Below are positions 7,848-18,227 of a stretch of 39,575 bases of DNA, piece after piece. The notes beneath the pieces were generated by a model. The model was given only the letters and a program-made list of their open reading frames with translations. It was not told where the DNA came from and ran no database searches. Within the stretch, counting starts at the first letter, position 1. The number at the start of each line of letters is the position of its first letter. The stretch is from Ignavibacteriaceae bacterium (lineage in GTDB: Bacteria > Bacteroidota > Ignavibacteria > Ignavibacteriales > Ignavibacteriaceae), in NCBI GenBank assembly GCA_023231105.1, contig JALNWB010000016.1:1-39575 (forward strand), read 5' to 3'. Position numbers and translations under genes: made by a program.

Positions 7848-10007
7848 ATGACTCAACTGTTTATGAATCTAAAAGAGTCTATTAACAACAGATGGAATAC
7901 TCTTATTGCTGTAAATATACAAGATAATGGCAATGCACGTCTTGGCCGTCTTTTCAACACACTGATGGTTATAAGTACCGGGATAGTTTTACTCCTAACA
8001 ATTGTTTTTCTCTTGATGATACCTCTGGGGCTTGCCGATCATAGTATCGTTTATATTGCAGCATCTTTTCCAGTCGTGATTATTCCACTTTCTATCTATT
8101 GCATAATTCAAACTAAACATGGACGCATTCGTTCAAGTGTTACTCTTTATGTATTGTTTCACATGGTAGCTATTTCACTTGCTGTTTTGTTATTCGATGG
8201 GATTCTTTCACCTGGATGGATTCTTTATATCTGGACAATAACAATTGCCGGAACACTTTTAACTCCAATTTATGCGTTATGGATGACGGGCGGTGTTGTT
8301 GTTTACTTTTTCTCTCTATTTTTTCTTACTCAATTTGGTTTTTACCAACCACCGTTGACCTTCGGAATTGGACGAGAGTATGTTGAAACAGCCTGTCTCT
8401 TAATTATGCTTGTTTCAACGGTTGGTTTGTTAACCTTTTTAAATATGAAAAACTTGCGAAACACTTTGATTGATCTTCATAAAGAAATTGCCGAACACAC
8501 GCAAGCCGAACTCGCTTTGCAATATAGTGAAGAAAAATACCGCACCGTAGCCGATTTTACCTACGACTGGGAAGCATGGCTTGCACCCGACGGAACGTAC
8601 CGTTACATGTCTCCTTCCTGTGAACGCATTACCGGGCACACGGTTGCCGAGTTTATGTCTAACTCAAACCTTTTAATTCAAATAACACATCCGGATGATC
8701 AGGCAAAGCTCATTGAACATCATCGCGTGGGCGCTCACGAAGCACAAGGAGAAGACTTAGGATTTGATTTTCGAATCATCACGCCAAAAGACGAAATCCG
8801 TTGGATTAGTCATTCGTGTACTGCTGTTTATAGTGAAGACGGGCAATGGTTGGGACGCCGTATTAGTAATCGAGACATCACCGAGCGTAAACAAGCGGAA
8901 GAGCATATTGCTGCGTTAGCCTTGCGCTACCGGACACTGCTCCAAACTGCCAGCGATGGTATTCATATACTCGACTCTCAAGGGAATATTTTTGAAGCCA
9001 ACGAGGCGTTCTGTAAAATGTTGGGATATACGCATGAAGAATTGTTGAAACTTAATGTTGCTGATTGGGACATGCAATGGTCGCGCGAAAAATTGTCGGA
9101 CGATATGAATGAATTTATTAATCACCCGACTATTTTTGAGACAAAGCATCGCCGTAAAGACGGTACAATCCTGGATGTTGAGATAAACAATGTGAGTGTT
9201 ACCCTGGAAGGGCGCAACTATCTATATGCAGCTTCCCGCAATATCACCGAACGCAAACGTACGGAAGAGGAGATTAAACAAAAAAACGAACAACTCGTCA
9301 ATCTCAATTCAGAAAAGGATAAATTTTTCTCCATTATAGCACACGACCTGAAAAGCCCTTTCCAAGGATTTTTAGGTTTAACACAAATTATGGCAGAAGA
9401 AGCACGTAGTTTTTCTGCTGATGATTGGACTAAATTTGGAAAGGAAATGCACCAAACAGCAAATAACCTGTTTGCGCTGCTGAAAAACTTACTTGAATGG
9501 GCGCAAATGCAAAAAGGCTCAATGAGTTTTCAGCCGAAAGAACTTTCACTTTCTGATATGATTGCAGAAAATGTCGAAACGATAAAAAGGAGAAGCGAAC
9601 AAAAAGGGATTACGGTAATTAATGAAGCCACAGGTTTTATTAATGCTTATGCAGATGAAAAAATGATAAATTCGGTATTATTGAATCTGTTATCGAATGC
9701 AATTAAATTCACGAAACGAAATGGAACGGTTACGGTAAAGGCAAATAAGGTTGCGGAGAAAATGATTGAAATATCCGTAAGTGATACGGGTGTTGGGATG
9801 CAAAAAAGTGTTGTTGAAAAATTATTTAAGATAGGGGAAAAAACCGGTTCAAAAGGAACTGAGGGAGAATTGAGCACGGGATTAGGTTTATTATTGTGCA
9901 GAGAATTCGTAGAAAAGCATGGCGGGAAAATTTGGGTGGATAGCGAAGAAGGAAGAGGAAGTACGTTTTATTTTACGATGCCAGGAAATAAGGATAACAA
10001 AAATTAA
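7848..10007 (+). CDS. Membrane sensor histidine kinase with two PAS domains
   Basis: The product has 719 residues. The start is preceded by GGAAGGAAA. Residues about 36-205 hold five or six hydrophobic segments with short loops, a membrane-embedded sensor that I cannot assign to a named family. Two PAS domains follow (about 228-345 and 352-470, each ending in RDITERK or RNITERK). The kinase core has His499 in FFSIIAHDLKSPFQGF, NLLSNAIKF, DTGVGMQ and STGLGLLLC. The core is closely related to that of the next kinase (10550-13324), so the two arose by duplication. No receiver is attached or immediately adjacent, so the partner is unknown. This HisKA subtype (IIAHDL-SPFQG) is common in Bacteroidota kinases with PAS sensors. 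Confidence 0.92.
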   Translation: MTQLFMNLKESINNRWNTLIAVNIQDNGNARLGRLFNTLMVISTGIVLLLTIVFLLMIPLGLADHSIVYIAASFPVVIIPLSIYCIIQTKHGRIRSSVTLYVLFHMVAISLAVLLFDGILSPGWILYIWTITIAGTLLTPIYALWMTGGVVVYFFSLFFLTQFGFYQPPLTFGIGREYVETACLLIMLVSTVGLLTFLNMKNLRNTLIDLHKEIAEHTQAELALQYSEEKYRTVADFTYDWEAWLAPDGTYRYMSPSCERITGHTVAEFMSNSNLLIQITHPDDQAKLIEHHRVGAHEAQGEDLGFDFRIITPKDEIRWISHSCTAVYSEDGQWLGRRISNRDITERKQAEEHIAALALRYRTLLQTASDGIHILDSQGNIFEANEAFCKMLGYTHEELLKLNVADWDMQWSREKLSDDMNEFINHPTIFETKHRRKDGTILDVEINNVSVTLEGRNYLYAASRNITERKRTEEEIKQKNEQLVNLNSEKDKFFSIIAHDLKSPFQGFLGLTQIMAEEARSFSADDWTKFGKEMHQTANNLFALLKNLLEWAQMQKGSMSFQPKELSLSDMIAENVETIKRRSEQKGITVINEATGFINAYADEKMINSVLLNLLSNAIKFTKRNGTVTVKANKVAEKMIEISVSDTGVGMQKSVVEKLFKIGEKTGSKGTEGELSTGLGLLLCREFVEKHGGKIWVDSEEGRGSTFYFTMPGNKDNKN

Positions 10008-10549
10008 ACCCAAACGAGCGGCACAATAAATAGTTGTCCAAAATTTCATATAGGATGGGAATCAAAAATTCCAAAATAAAAATAATTATGCTTGAATCGT
10101 ATTCTGAAAAGCACTTGACCGAATTACTAGTTCCTACTTCGTATGGCGGGGGCCACTTGGGTCCTACTTTAGCTTCAAGAAAAGTTTGCCAGCAGTAAAG
10201 CTGACCATCACGATCGGCTTTTTAACCATAGTATGCTCAAACTCTTTTACTATTGGGCGTGAGAAGCTTCGCGCTTCTCTTTACGTTAATTCTCCACGCG
10301 TAGAGCATAAATTACTTTTTATTTTTTTGCAATAACAATAAATAGTTTTAGTTTAACTATACGAATAGTTGCTTGAAAAGTTCTTTAAGAAATGCTTCCG
10401 AAACCACTAAATATTTTACAGCTTTTCTTAGAAAAGTAATCTTAAGTTGAAAACAAAAGAGCGACTGCAATGTTGTTTTGAAAGGCCTCCCGCAATTAGC
10501 GGGAATAAATCGTTATAATTGTGCTAAACAAGGATACGGAAAAATCTAT
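10008..10549. other. Long intergenic region with two palindromes
   Basis: I see no convincing gene here. It contains a hairpin at 10261-10279 (GAGAAGC, loop TTCGC, GCTTCTC) and a second palindrome at 10489-10503 (CCCGC, AATTA, GCGGG), both resembling short palindromic REP-like units. The word TCCTACTT occurs twice, near 10132 and 10170. The last 72 bases are in frame with the next kinase from a TTG at 10478, but this extension (which includes the palindrome) is probably untranslated leader. Confidence 0.5.
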
Positions 10550-13324
10550 ATGGGTACATATTCTAAAACAAAAGAAGAACTTCTTAAAGAGTTAGAAGAA
10601 CTGAAACTTGAAAACGAATCTTTGAAAGCTCAATTTGGAAAAGAAATAACCGAAGAGAAGAAGAGCGAAGAAATATCGCGCATCATCTTGAAGACGGCGA
10701 TGGATGGCTTTTGGCGAGCGGATATAGATGGCCATATATTGGAAGTTAATGAGTCCTATTGCCGAATGAGCGGTTACAGTGAGCATGAATTACTAACAAT
10801 GAGCATCTCTGACTTAGAAGAAGCCGAAACAAGAGAGGATACCTACCGACATATTCAAAATATAATGACGAAGGGTGAAGATCGTTTCGAGTCAAAACAC
10901 CGCCGCAAGGATGGAAGCGTTTATGACGTTGATGTAAGCGTTCAGTATCAACTGAAAAAGGGTGGGCGGTTGGTAGTTTTTCTTCATGATATCACCGAAC
11001 GCAAACGAGTACAAGAGCAAAATAAAGCAATTCTTCGCACTACGATAGATGGGTTTTATATTGTCGATTCGGAAGGGAAAATTTTAGAAGTTAATGATTC
11101 TTATTGTTCGATGGTGGGTTATAGTCGCGAAGAACTTCTTAAGATGAAAATAAAAGATTTTGAAGCGGTGGAAACGGATGAAGTAATCAAAAAAAGAATA
11201 CAGCGAATTTTAGAGACCGGAAAAGACTTCTTCGAAACTAAGCATACGCGTAAAGATGGGAAAGTAATTGCTATTGAAGCCAGTGGTAATATTTTAATGG
11301 ACAAAGAGCCAAAGTTTAGTTGTTTTATGCGAGACATCACCGAGCGGAAACGGGCTGAAGAAACACTCAGGATGTATGAGCAAACTTTCAGAAGCATTAA
11401 CGGTGTAATTAATGTTGCCGATTTGAATGATGATATTCTTTTTGTAAATCCAGCATTTTGTAAAACGTATGGTTATACCGAAAAAGAACTTCTTGGCAAG
11501 AGCAGCAGCATATTTTGGTCAGATCGAAATCCGAAGGAAGTTGTTAATCAAATATTACCTGCTACTTTAAAAGGTGGTTGGAAGGGAGAATTATTTAACA
11601 AAAGAAAAGATGGAACTGAGTTCCCAATTTATCTTTCAACATCGGTAATTAAAAATGATTCGGGCGAACCAATTGCCGTAGTTGGAATTGTAGAAGATAT
11701 TACTAAGCGTAAGCGTGCGGAATTAGAACGACAAATATTATATGAAATAACAGAAGGTATTACTACAACTTCTAATCTTGAGGAATTATTTAATTTGATT
11801 CACAAATCACTCCGGAAAGTGGTTTATGCAGAAAATTGTTTCATTGCACTGTATGATGAAAAAACAAATCTGTTCGGTTTTCCATATTGGGTAGATAAGT
11901 TCGACCCAACTCCAGAGCCTTTTGCAATGCTTAAAAGTTGTACAGCTTACATATTTAAAACCGGTAAACCGCTGCTGCTAACGCAAGAATTATTTGATAA
12001 CCTTGTTGAGCAAAACGAAGTCGAATTAGTTGGCACCAATGCTCCGTCTTGGGTTGGAGTTCCTTTAAAAACTCCTGATATGACAATTGGCGTTTTAGTA
12101 CTTCAACATTACGAAGAAGAAAATGTCTATTCTGAACGGGATGTACAATTTCTCGATTCAGTTGGAAGCCAAATTGCTTTGGCAATTGAGCGGAAACGAA
12201 CTGAAGATGAGTTGAAAGAGAGCGAAGAAATGTTCCGTAGATTGTTTGACGAATCAAACGATCCAATTTTACTCCTTGATGAAACTGGTTTCTTTGACTG
12301 TAATCCATCAACAGTTTCACTTCTCGGATATACTTCCAAAGAAGAATTTCTCAATAAAAAACCGTGGGAACTTTCTCCGGAAAAACAGCCTGACAGGCAG
12401 CTCTCTTCCGTAAAAGCAAAAATGATGATAAACAAAGCGATAGCAGAAGGGTATAATCGATTTGAGTGGATACATACAAAATCAGATGGAAGTGATGTCC
12501 CGGTTGAAGTAATGTTGACTCCAATTCAATTAAAAGGGAAGCAGATACTTTATACTATTTGGCGGGACATTGCTGAACGGAAGCGTACGGAAGAATTTAT
12601 TCAACAACAGAACGAACAACTACAAGAACTCAATGCTACAAAGGATAAATTTTTCTCCATCATTGCGCATGATTTAAGGAGTCCGTTTCAAGGATTTTTG
12701 AACTTAACACAAATGATGGCTGAAAGTGGAGGAGATTTCACAAAAGAAGAAATAGTAGCATACAGCAAAGAGATGCACAAAAATGCAAGTAACCTATATC
12801 AGCTTTTGCACAACTTGTTAGAGTGGGCGCATTCGCAAAAGGGAACAATCGAATTTGAACCAGAAAAACTTGGGCTAAAAAAATTAGTTGATGAAGATAT
12901 TCAAACGATTAAGGAAAGAGCCGCACAAAAAGGAATCACGATAATAAATGAAGTAACTGAAAACCAAAAAGTGGTTGCCGATGAAAAAATGATTAATACA
13001 ATTTTACGAAATCTTCTTTCAAACGCAGTAAAATTCACACATAGAGATGGAACGATTACGGTAAAAGTGAATAAGACAGAAAATCAAATGATTGAAATAT
13101 CGATAAGGGATACGGGTGTTGGGATGCAAAAAAATGTTATTGAAATACTTTTTAAAGCCGGTGAAAAAATTGGTTCAAAAGGAACAGATGGCGAACCAAG
13201 TACCGGCTTGGGTTTAGTGCTTTGCAAAGAATTTGTAGAAAAACATGGCGGTAGAATTTGGGTTGAAAGTGAAGAAGGAAAAGGGAGTAAGTTTTATTTT
13301 ACTTTGTCCAAGCAGGGGGAATAG
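10550..13324 (+). CDS. Soluble multi-PAS/GAF histidine kinase
   Basis: I place the start at ATG 10550 (924 residues) rather than the in-frame TTG at 10478. The protein then opens with a typical charged coiled coil, and the extra 24 codons overlap a palindrome. No membrane segment is visible, so it is probably cytoplasmic. Domains counted from the ATG: coiled coil (1-40), three PAS domains (about 42-155, 160-275 and 280-395), GAF (about 400-550), PAS (555-680), HisKA with His707 in FFSIIAHDLRSPFQGF, and HATPase with NLLSNAVKF, DTGVGMQ and STGLGLVLC. The kinase core is a paralogue of the one at 7848. The third PAS (ILPATLKGGWKGELFNKRKD) closely resembles the second PAS of the kinase at 18735. 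No receiver is attached and the signal is unknown. Confidence 0.9.
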   Translation: MGTYSKTKEELLKELEELKLENESLKAQFGKEITEEKKSEEISRIILKTAMDGFWRADIDGHILEVNESYCRMSGYSEHELLTMSISDLEEAETREDTYRHIQNIMTKGEDRFESKHRRKDGSVYDVDVSVQYQLKKGGRLVVFLHDITERKRVQEQNKAILRTTIDGFYIVDSEGKILEVNDSYCSMVGYSREELLKMKIKDFEAVETDEVIKKRIQRILETGKDFFETKHTRKDGKVIAIEASGNILMDKEPKFSCFMRDITERKRAEETLRMYEQTFRSINGVINVADLNDDILFVNPAFCKTYGYTEKELLGKSSSIFWSDRNPKEVVNQILPATLKGGWKGELFNKRKDGTEFPIYLSTSVIKNDSGEPIAVVGIVEDITKRKRAELERQILYEITEGITTTSNLEELFNLIHKSLRKVVYAENCFIALYDEKTNLFGFPYWVDKFDPTPEPFAMLKSCTAYIFKTGKPLLLTQELFDNLVEQNEVELVGTNAPSWVGVPLKTPDMTIGVLVLQHYEEENVYSERDVQFLDSVGSQIALAIERKRTEDELKESEEMFRRLFDESNDPILLLDETGFFDCNPSTVSLLGYTSKEEFLNKKPWELSPEKQPDRQLSSVKAKMMINKAIAEGYNRFEWIHTKSDGSDVPVEVMLTPIQLKGKQILYTIWRDIAERKRTEEFIQQQNEQLQELNATKDKFFSIIAHDLRSPFQGFLNLTQMMAESGGDFTKEEIVAYSKEMHKNASNLYQLLHNLLEWAHSQKGTIEFEPEKLGLKKLVDEDIQTIKERAAQKGITIINEVTENQKVVADEKMINTILRNLLSNAVKFTHRDGTITVKVNKTENQMIEISIRDTGVGMQKNVIEILFKAGEKIGSKGTDGEPSTGLGLVLCKEFVEKHGGRIWVESEEGKGSKFYFTLSKQGE

Positions 13325-13429
13325 TTGTCTATCTGATACGAAGAAATAAAAAAGGAATTAGAAGAAAAGGAAATGCTATCGTTGAAAGTGTCACATTTTT
13401 TTCTTAAAGGATTATAAGGAAACGGCTCT

Positions 13430-16400
13430 ATGAAAGAATACATTCTCAATAAAATCAGAAAGTCAGATCAAATTTTGCTGTTTTCTGTAGTTTGCTCTGC
13501 ACTTGTAATATCGTGGGTCGGATATCAAACTTATATGTCGCTGCAAGAAGTTCTTGAACAATCCAAGCATGCCAAAACACTGACTGAATGTGCAGGCGAC
13601 ATCCGTCATCTTGATGAAGTTCTAACGAGTTCTGCGCGGCTTGCCACTAAAACAGGTGATCTCAAATGGGTGAAACGCTATCATTTCTTCGAACCTAAAC
13701 TCAATAGTGTCATCAAGAAAGTGATTCGTCTTGAACCGTCCGAAGCAGTTCATAGAGGAATTGTTATGCTTGATTCGGCTAATGTTAAGCTCGTGGGGCT
13801 GGAACATAGGGCTTTAGATCTCATTACAAAAGGAGATCAACTTGAAGAGAAGAACATACTCTTCAGCGAAGAATACGAGCGTGAAAAATCTCGTTATGCT
13901 GAGGGTCTTGATATATTTATCAGAGTTCTCAATCAACAAAACATTGAAAGAGATGAACTGCTGAAAAATAAAACAAGCCAAAACATAATTGCATTTATTA
14001 TAGCATTTGTTGTGTTGTTGATAGTCTGGATACCTCTTACATATTACCTTCGTTCTTCACGTATTGAAATGATCTTAAAGAACCGATTGCTTAAAGAAGA
14101 AATACAAACTCGTATACATGCCGAAGAAGTACTGCAGCAAGCGTCAATACACTGGCAAACTACATTCGATGCAATGAAAGATTCAGTTATGCTTTTTGAT
14201 AACAACGCTAAAATTTTGCAAATCAATGAAGCTACAACAAAGTTGCTTGGTAAAACGAATGAGGATATTGTGGGTCATCACTGCTGGGAAGTTGTGCACG
14301 GGATTAATGAACCAATAACCGGCTGCCCAATTGTACAGATGAAGAAAAGTTTACAAAGAGAGACCATGATTCTTCCATTAAATGACAATTGGTTGGAAGT
14401 TGTTGTTGATCCAATATTTGATAAAGATAGAAAACTTTTGGGTGCGGTTCATATCATAAGCGATATAACAGAACGAAAAAATGCCGAAGAAAAAATTAAA
14501 AGCCTTAACCGTATTTACTCTGTTCTTAGCAATATTAACCAGTCAATTGTCAGAATCCATGATAGAGATATTTTATTTAAAGAAACATGCCGCATTGCTA
14601 TAGAAGACGGTAAGTTCAGTATGGTGTGGATTGGAGTTGTAAATCCGGAAACAAACAAAATTGATGTAGCAGCTTCCGGTGGAATGACAGATGATTATTT
14701 AAATACAATTGATATTGATTTGAACGATGACAAACCAAGTAACGGACCAACGGCAAAAATTATTAAAACAGGGCAGTATATTTTTGTAAATGATATTGTA
14801 AACGATAACGAGATGCTTTCTTGGAACGAGGAGGCTTTGCTGTCTGGATACAACTCTTATGCTGCTTTTCCATTAAAAGTTTTTGGAAAGGTCGGTGGTG
14901 TAATAAATTTCTATGCAAGCGAAAAAAGATTTTTTCATGATGAGGAAATAAAACTGCTCGATGAAATGTCATCGGATATTTCCTTCGCAATGGAATTTAT
15001 TCAAAGTGAGTCCAAACGAAAAGAAGCAGAGGAAGCTGAACGTGAAGCAAACGAATATCTAGAAAACTTATTTAAGTATGCAAATGCACCGGTAATAGTT
15101 TGGGACACACAATTTAACATTACCCGTTTCAATCCGGCTTTTGAATTACTTACCGGTAGAAGTGCAAAAGAGGTTGTTGGACAGTCACTTGAAATTCTTT
15201 TCCCACCCGAAAAAGTAGAAAGTTCGATGGAACTGATCAGCAAAGCACAGAAGGGGCAACATTGGAAAACAGTAGAAATAAACATTCTTCAGGCTGATGG
15301 TAATGTACGTGTAGTTCTTTGGAATTCAGCTTCAGTATTAGGTGCTGACGGGAAAACGCGGGTTGCTACTATTGCACAAGGCCAAGACATTACCGAACGT
15401 TTGATTGCCGAGCAAGAAACTATTTATCAAAAAAACAGATTAGCACAATTGTTTGAAAACTCACCGATGGCAATTGCTTTATTAGATAACCAAGATAAAG
15501 TTGTTAATCTCAATGAAGCGTTTTCTGCGCTGTTCGGTTATACCAGCAAAGAATGTGAGGGGAAGTCACTTGATGCATTGATAGTTCCATCCGAGTTGGA
15601 AGATGAAGGCAAAAGTTTTTCAGATCAAACGCGAGCGGGTAACCAGGTAAATAGAGAAAGTTACCGATTAAAAAAGGATGGATCTTTTGTGTATGTTCAA
15701 ATCGTTGGGATTCCTGTGATAGTAAATGATGAAGCGGTTGGTATATATGGTATGTATGTAGATCTGACCCAACGAAAAGAAGCCGAACGTAAAATGCAAA
15801 ACGCAAAAGAAATAGCTGAACAATCCGACAAAATGAAATCAGAATTTCTTGCGCAAATGTCACACGAAATTAGAACCCCGCTGAATGGAATAGTGGGAAA
15901 TACTAATTACCTCAATGAATCATTTGGTGAAAAAATGGACGCCGATACACGCGACAGCTTTGAGAGTATTAATATTGCATCAAATAGAATAATAAGGACA
16001 GTTGACTTAATTCTCAATATGTCGGAACTGCAAACCGGAGTTTATAAACCTTTGTTTGAAAAAATAGATCTTGATGCACAAGTCTTAAAAAAAATGTATG
16101 ACGAATTCTATCGCGTTGCAAAGCAACAGGGGCTTGGTTTTATTTATAAGAGTGAAGTTGTGGAATCAAAAGTAGATGCTGATGAATATTGCATTACGCA
16201 AATCTTTGCCAACCTAATTGATAATGCTATTAAGTTCACAAAGAAAGGAACTGTAGAAATTCTCTTAAGAAAAAATGATGAAGGCAACATTGTAGTTGAA
16301 GTAAAAGATACAGGAGTTGGGATAAGTAAGAATTTTCTGCCACATTTATTCGAGCCGTTTGTTCAAGAAGAACAAGGGTATTCCAGGTCTTATGAAGGTA

Positions 16401-16516
16401 ACGGATTGGGATTAGCGCTCGTAAAAAAATATTGCGATATAAACAATGCCGCAATTGAAGTTGAAAGCGAAAAGAATGTTGGTTCAACTTTTAGAGTAAT
16501 TTTTAAGAACAACTAA
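13430..16516 (+). CDS. Membrane histidine kinase with 4-helix sensor, PAS and GAF domains
   Basis: The 1028-residue product starts after AAGGAAA. A membrane segment near residues 18-36, an extracytoplasmic helical domain (37-183, resembling four-helix-bundle sensors) and a second membrane segment (184-206) form the input. PAS (235-350), GAF (358-515) and two more PAS domains (525-655 and 660-780) follow. The core has His812 in QMSHEIRTPLNGIVGN, NLIDNAIKF, DTGVGIS and GNGLGLALV. It ends after the ATPase domain without a receiver. The gene that starts 13 bases later is a lone receiver protein, so the pair looks like a hybrid kinase whose receiver is a separate chain. The last PAS is closely related to the fourth PAS of the kinase at 4319. 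Confidence 0.92.
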   Translation: MKEYILNKIRKSDQILLFSVVCSALVISWVGYQTYMSLQEVLEQSKHAKTLTECAGDIRHLDEVLTSSARLATKTGDLKWVKRYHFFEPKLNSVIKKVIRLEPSEAVHRGIVMLDSANVKLVGLEHRALDLITKGDQLEEKNILFSEEYEREKSRYAEGLDIFIRVLNQQNIERDELLKNKTSQNIIAFIIAFVVLLIVWIPLTYYLRSSRIEMILKNRLLKEEIQTRIHAEEVLQQASIHWQTTFDAMKDSVMLFDNNAKILQINEATTKLLGKTNEDIVGHHCWEVVHGINEPITGCPIVQMKKSLQRETMILPLNDNWLEVVVDPIFDKDRKLLGAVHIISDITERKNAEEKIKSLNRIYSVLSNINQSIVRIHDRDILFKETCRIAIEDGKFSMVWIGVVNPETNKIDVAASGGMTDDYLNTIDIDLNDDKPSNGPTAKIIKTGQYIFVNDIVNDNEMLSWNEEALLSGYNSYAAFPLKVFGKVGGVINFYASEKRFFHDEEIKLLDEMSSDISFAMEFIQSESKRKEAEEAEREANEYLENLFKYANAPVIVWDTQFNITRFNPAFELLTGRSAKEVVGQSLEILFPPEKVESSMELISKAQKGQHWKTVEINILQADGNVRVVLWNSASVLGADGKTRVATIAQGQDITERLIAEQETIYQKNRLAQLFENSPMAIALLDNQDKVVNLNEAFSALFGYTSKECEGKSLDALIVPSELEDEGKSFSDQTRAGNQVNRESYRLKKDGSFVYVQIVGIPVIVNDEAVGIYGMYVDLTQRKEAERKMQNAKEIAEQSDKMKSEFLAQMSHEIRTPLNGIVGNTNYLNESFGEKMDADTRDSFESINIASNRIIRTVDLILNMSELQTGVYKPLFEKIDLDAQVLKKMYDEFYRVAKQQGLGFIYKSEVVESKVDADEYCITQIFANLIDNAIKFTKKGTVEILLRKNDEGNIVVEVKDTGVGISKNFLPHLFEPFVQEEQGYSRSYEGNGLGLALVKKYCDINNAAIEVESEKNVGSTFRVIFKNN

Positions 16517-16529
16517 TTTGAGTACAAAT

Positions 16530-16934
16530 ATGAAAAGAATGTTAATTGTAGAGGATGATGTAATAACACAAAATGTAATGAGAAAGATCTTTCAAAGTGA
16601 TTATCAAATTGATCTTTGTGAATCCGCTGAAGAATATTATGATAAACACAGCTCTACGAAATACGACATAATAATTATGGATATATCCATAAAGGGAAAT
16701 AAACATGGGTTGGACTTAATGAAAGAAATTAAAGAATCTCCCACATATGACGGCATACCCATTATTTGTTTAACCGCTCATGCACAGATGAAGACCCGGC
16801 AAGCTGCAATGGAGTCCGGCGCAGACCTTTTTCTAACTAAACCGGTTTTTAACAAGATGCTCAAAGAAGCAGTGACTGCGCTAATAATGAGGGAGGAAGA
16901 AAAAGCAGAAGGCATAAACCGAAAAAATTCTTAG
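16530..16934 (+). CDS. Single-domain response regulator paired with upstream kinase
   Basis: This receiver protein has about 134 residues. I choose ATG 16530 (MKRMLIVEDD); an in-frame TTG at 16518 and an ATG at 16539 are alternatives, and none has a clear ribosome-binding site. Visible are VEDD, the acceptor Asp51 (IIMDISIKG), ICLTAHA and the conserved Lys in FLTKPVF. The tail is charged and carries no DNA-binding domain. Spacing of 13 bases from the kinase stop indicates one operon and translational coupling, so it is very probably the phosphorylation partner of that kinase. It ends about 50 bases before the IS630-type insertion, which may cut off any co-transcribed genes downstream. Confidence 0.9.
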   Translation: MKRMLIVEDDVITQNVMRKIFQSDYQIDLCESAEEYYDKHSSTKYDIIIMDISIKGNKHGLDLMKEIKESPTYDGIPIICLTAHAQMKTRQAAMESGADLFLTKPVFNKMLKEAVTALIMREEEKAEGINRKNS

Positions 16935-16986
16935 ATAGGGAGAGTTCTGGTAATAAATTTTTTTCACAAAAAACCGAGAAATACTA

Positions 16987-18104
16987 GTGTAGTGCCACAG
17001 AAATAGCTTTACAATGAGATAAAAAATCATTATCTTTGTAACACAAAACAAAAGAGATAATGATGAATAAAACTGCATTAAATAAATTGATATCGGGAAG
17101 AAATACTGCACAGAAAGTAGTAATGCGGGCAAAAATAGTACTTGCCCAGCAAGCAGGACATAGTAAAGTAAAAATGTCAAAAGATCTAAAAGTCAGCAGA
17201 CCGACCATAGATGTTTGGCTCAAGCGTTATAAAGAACAGGGTGTCGCCGGATTACTGAAAGATGCGACCAGACCAGGGAGAAAACCACAGATCGATGCAG
17301 TTAAAGAAAAACAAATTGTTGAGGCAACATTACAGACAACCCCTAAAGGTGCTACTCACTGGAGCAACAGGACAATGGCAGAGCAACAGGGAGTCTCCAA
17401 GATGACTATTCAACGGATATGGAAAAAGTACAATCTTAAACCTCATTTGGTAAAAGGTTTCAAGGTAAGCAAGGATAAGAAATTCATAGAAAAAGTTACA
17501 GATATTGTTGGGTTATACATGAATCCGCCACCAAAAGCATTGGTATTTTCTGTTGACGAAAAAAGTCAAACACAAGCACTCGACTGAACACAACCGGGTC
17601 TACCAATGAAAAAAGAGAGATTAGGAACGATGACTCACGACTATAAGAGAAACGGAACCTCTACATTATTTGCTGCATTGAATATGTATGATGGAAGTGT
17701 TATTGGAGAATGCATGAGAGACACACCCACAAAGAGTTTCTCAAGTTTCTCTGTACGATAGATAAACAAATCGCTACAGATTTAGATGTCCATATTATAG
17801 CAGACAACTACAGTACGCATAAGACGGATGAAGTAAAATTATGGTTGAGTAAACATCCAAGATTCCATATTCATTTCACACCACCTCTGCTTCGAGGTTG
17901 AACATGGTAGAAAGATTTTTTAGCAAAATAACTGAGAAGATGATACGGAGAAGCAGTTTCAACAACACTGAAGAATTAGATAACGCTATTCTCAACTTTA
18001 TTGCAGTGCATAATGAAAACCCTAAAGTTTATATTTGGACTAAAGATGCTGATACTATTATTGCTAAGTGGATTAAATGTAAAGATGTGTTAGGGGCACT
18101 ACAC
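16987..18104 (+). mobile_element. Degenerate IS630-family insertion sequence
   Basis: The terminal inverted repeats are GTGTAGTGCC at 16987-16996 and GGCACTACAC at 18095-18104. Including flanks, ACTAGTGTAGTGCC (16983-16996) is perfectly complementary to 18095-18108. The element is flanked by TA on both sides (16985-16986 and 18105-18106) within CTAG, as expected of IS630 elements that duplicate a TA target. It is about 1.1 kb, the usual size, and carries one transposase gene on the + strand, now broken. The nearly perfect ends with a mutated gene suggest fairly recent decay. It can no longer move by itself but might be mobilised by an intact copy elsewhere. Confidence 0.92.
17031..17038 (+). 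promoter_or_regulatory. Candidate -7 element of the transposase gene
   Basis: TATCTTTG matches the Bacteroidota -7 consensus TAnnTTTG and ends 21 bases before the transposase start at 17060. A matching TTG at the expected upstream distance is not obvious, so this is tentative. The same octamer occurs at 7748 and 34336. Confidence 0.4.
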
Positions 18105-18107
18105 TAG
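17060..18107 (+). pseudogene. IS630-family transposase, broken by one stop and two frameshifts
   Basis: The original product was a DDE transposase of about 345 residues. The N-terminal part is a helix-turn-helix region (KVKMSKDLKVSRPTIDVWLK). All three catalytic regions survive in separate frames: VDEKSQ (near 17560), IIADNYSTHKT (near 17800) and NMVERFF (17900). The first frame ends at TGA 17585-17587, where the family has Arg (LDRTQPG), so CGA probably became TGA. Reading continues in the same frame to GECM, then a single-base deletion near 17715 shifts to MHERHTHKEFLKFL. A second single-base deletion near 17881-17885 shifts to SRLNMVERFF, where the family usually has Trp in place of Arg. 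The two shifts are in the same direction. An inactive gene is certain from these three lesions unless they are sequencing errors. Confidence 0.93.
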
Positions 18108-18227
18108 TGAAAGTTGAAAAGTTTATAAAGAAATCATCGATAATCTAAAACCAAACTTAGTTGAAAATATTTAAGAGACCCGATATTCATTAAATTAGCT
18201 TTTACGAGGTGACTTATATATATTTAC

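Noticed and set aside
10478..10549. In-frame TTG extension of the kinase at 10550
   Set aside because: The added 24 codons overlap a REP-like palindrome and lack a ribosome-binding site; ATG 10550 gives a typical kinase start.
16935..16986. Coding continuity across the IS630 insertion
   Set aside because: Joining the flanks at the TA target gives stops in the frame of the right-hand fragment, so a split gene cannot be shown.
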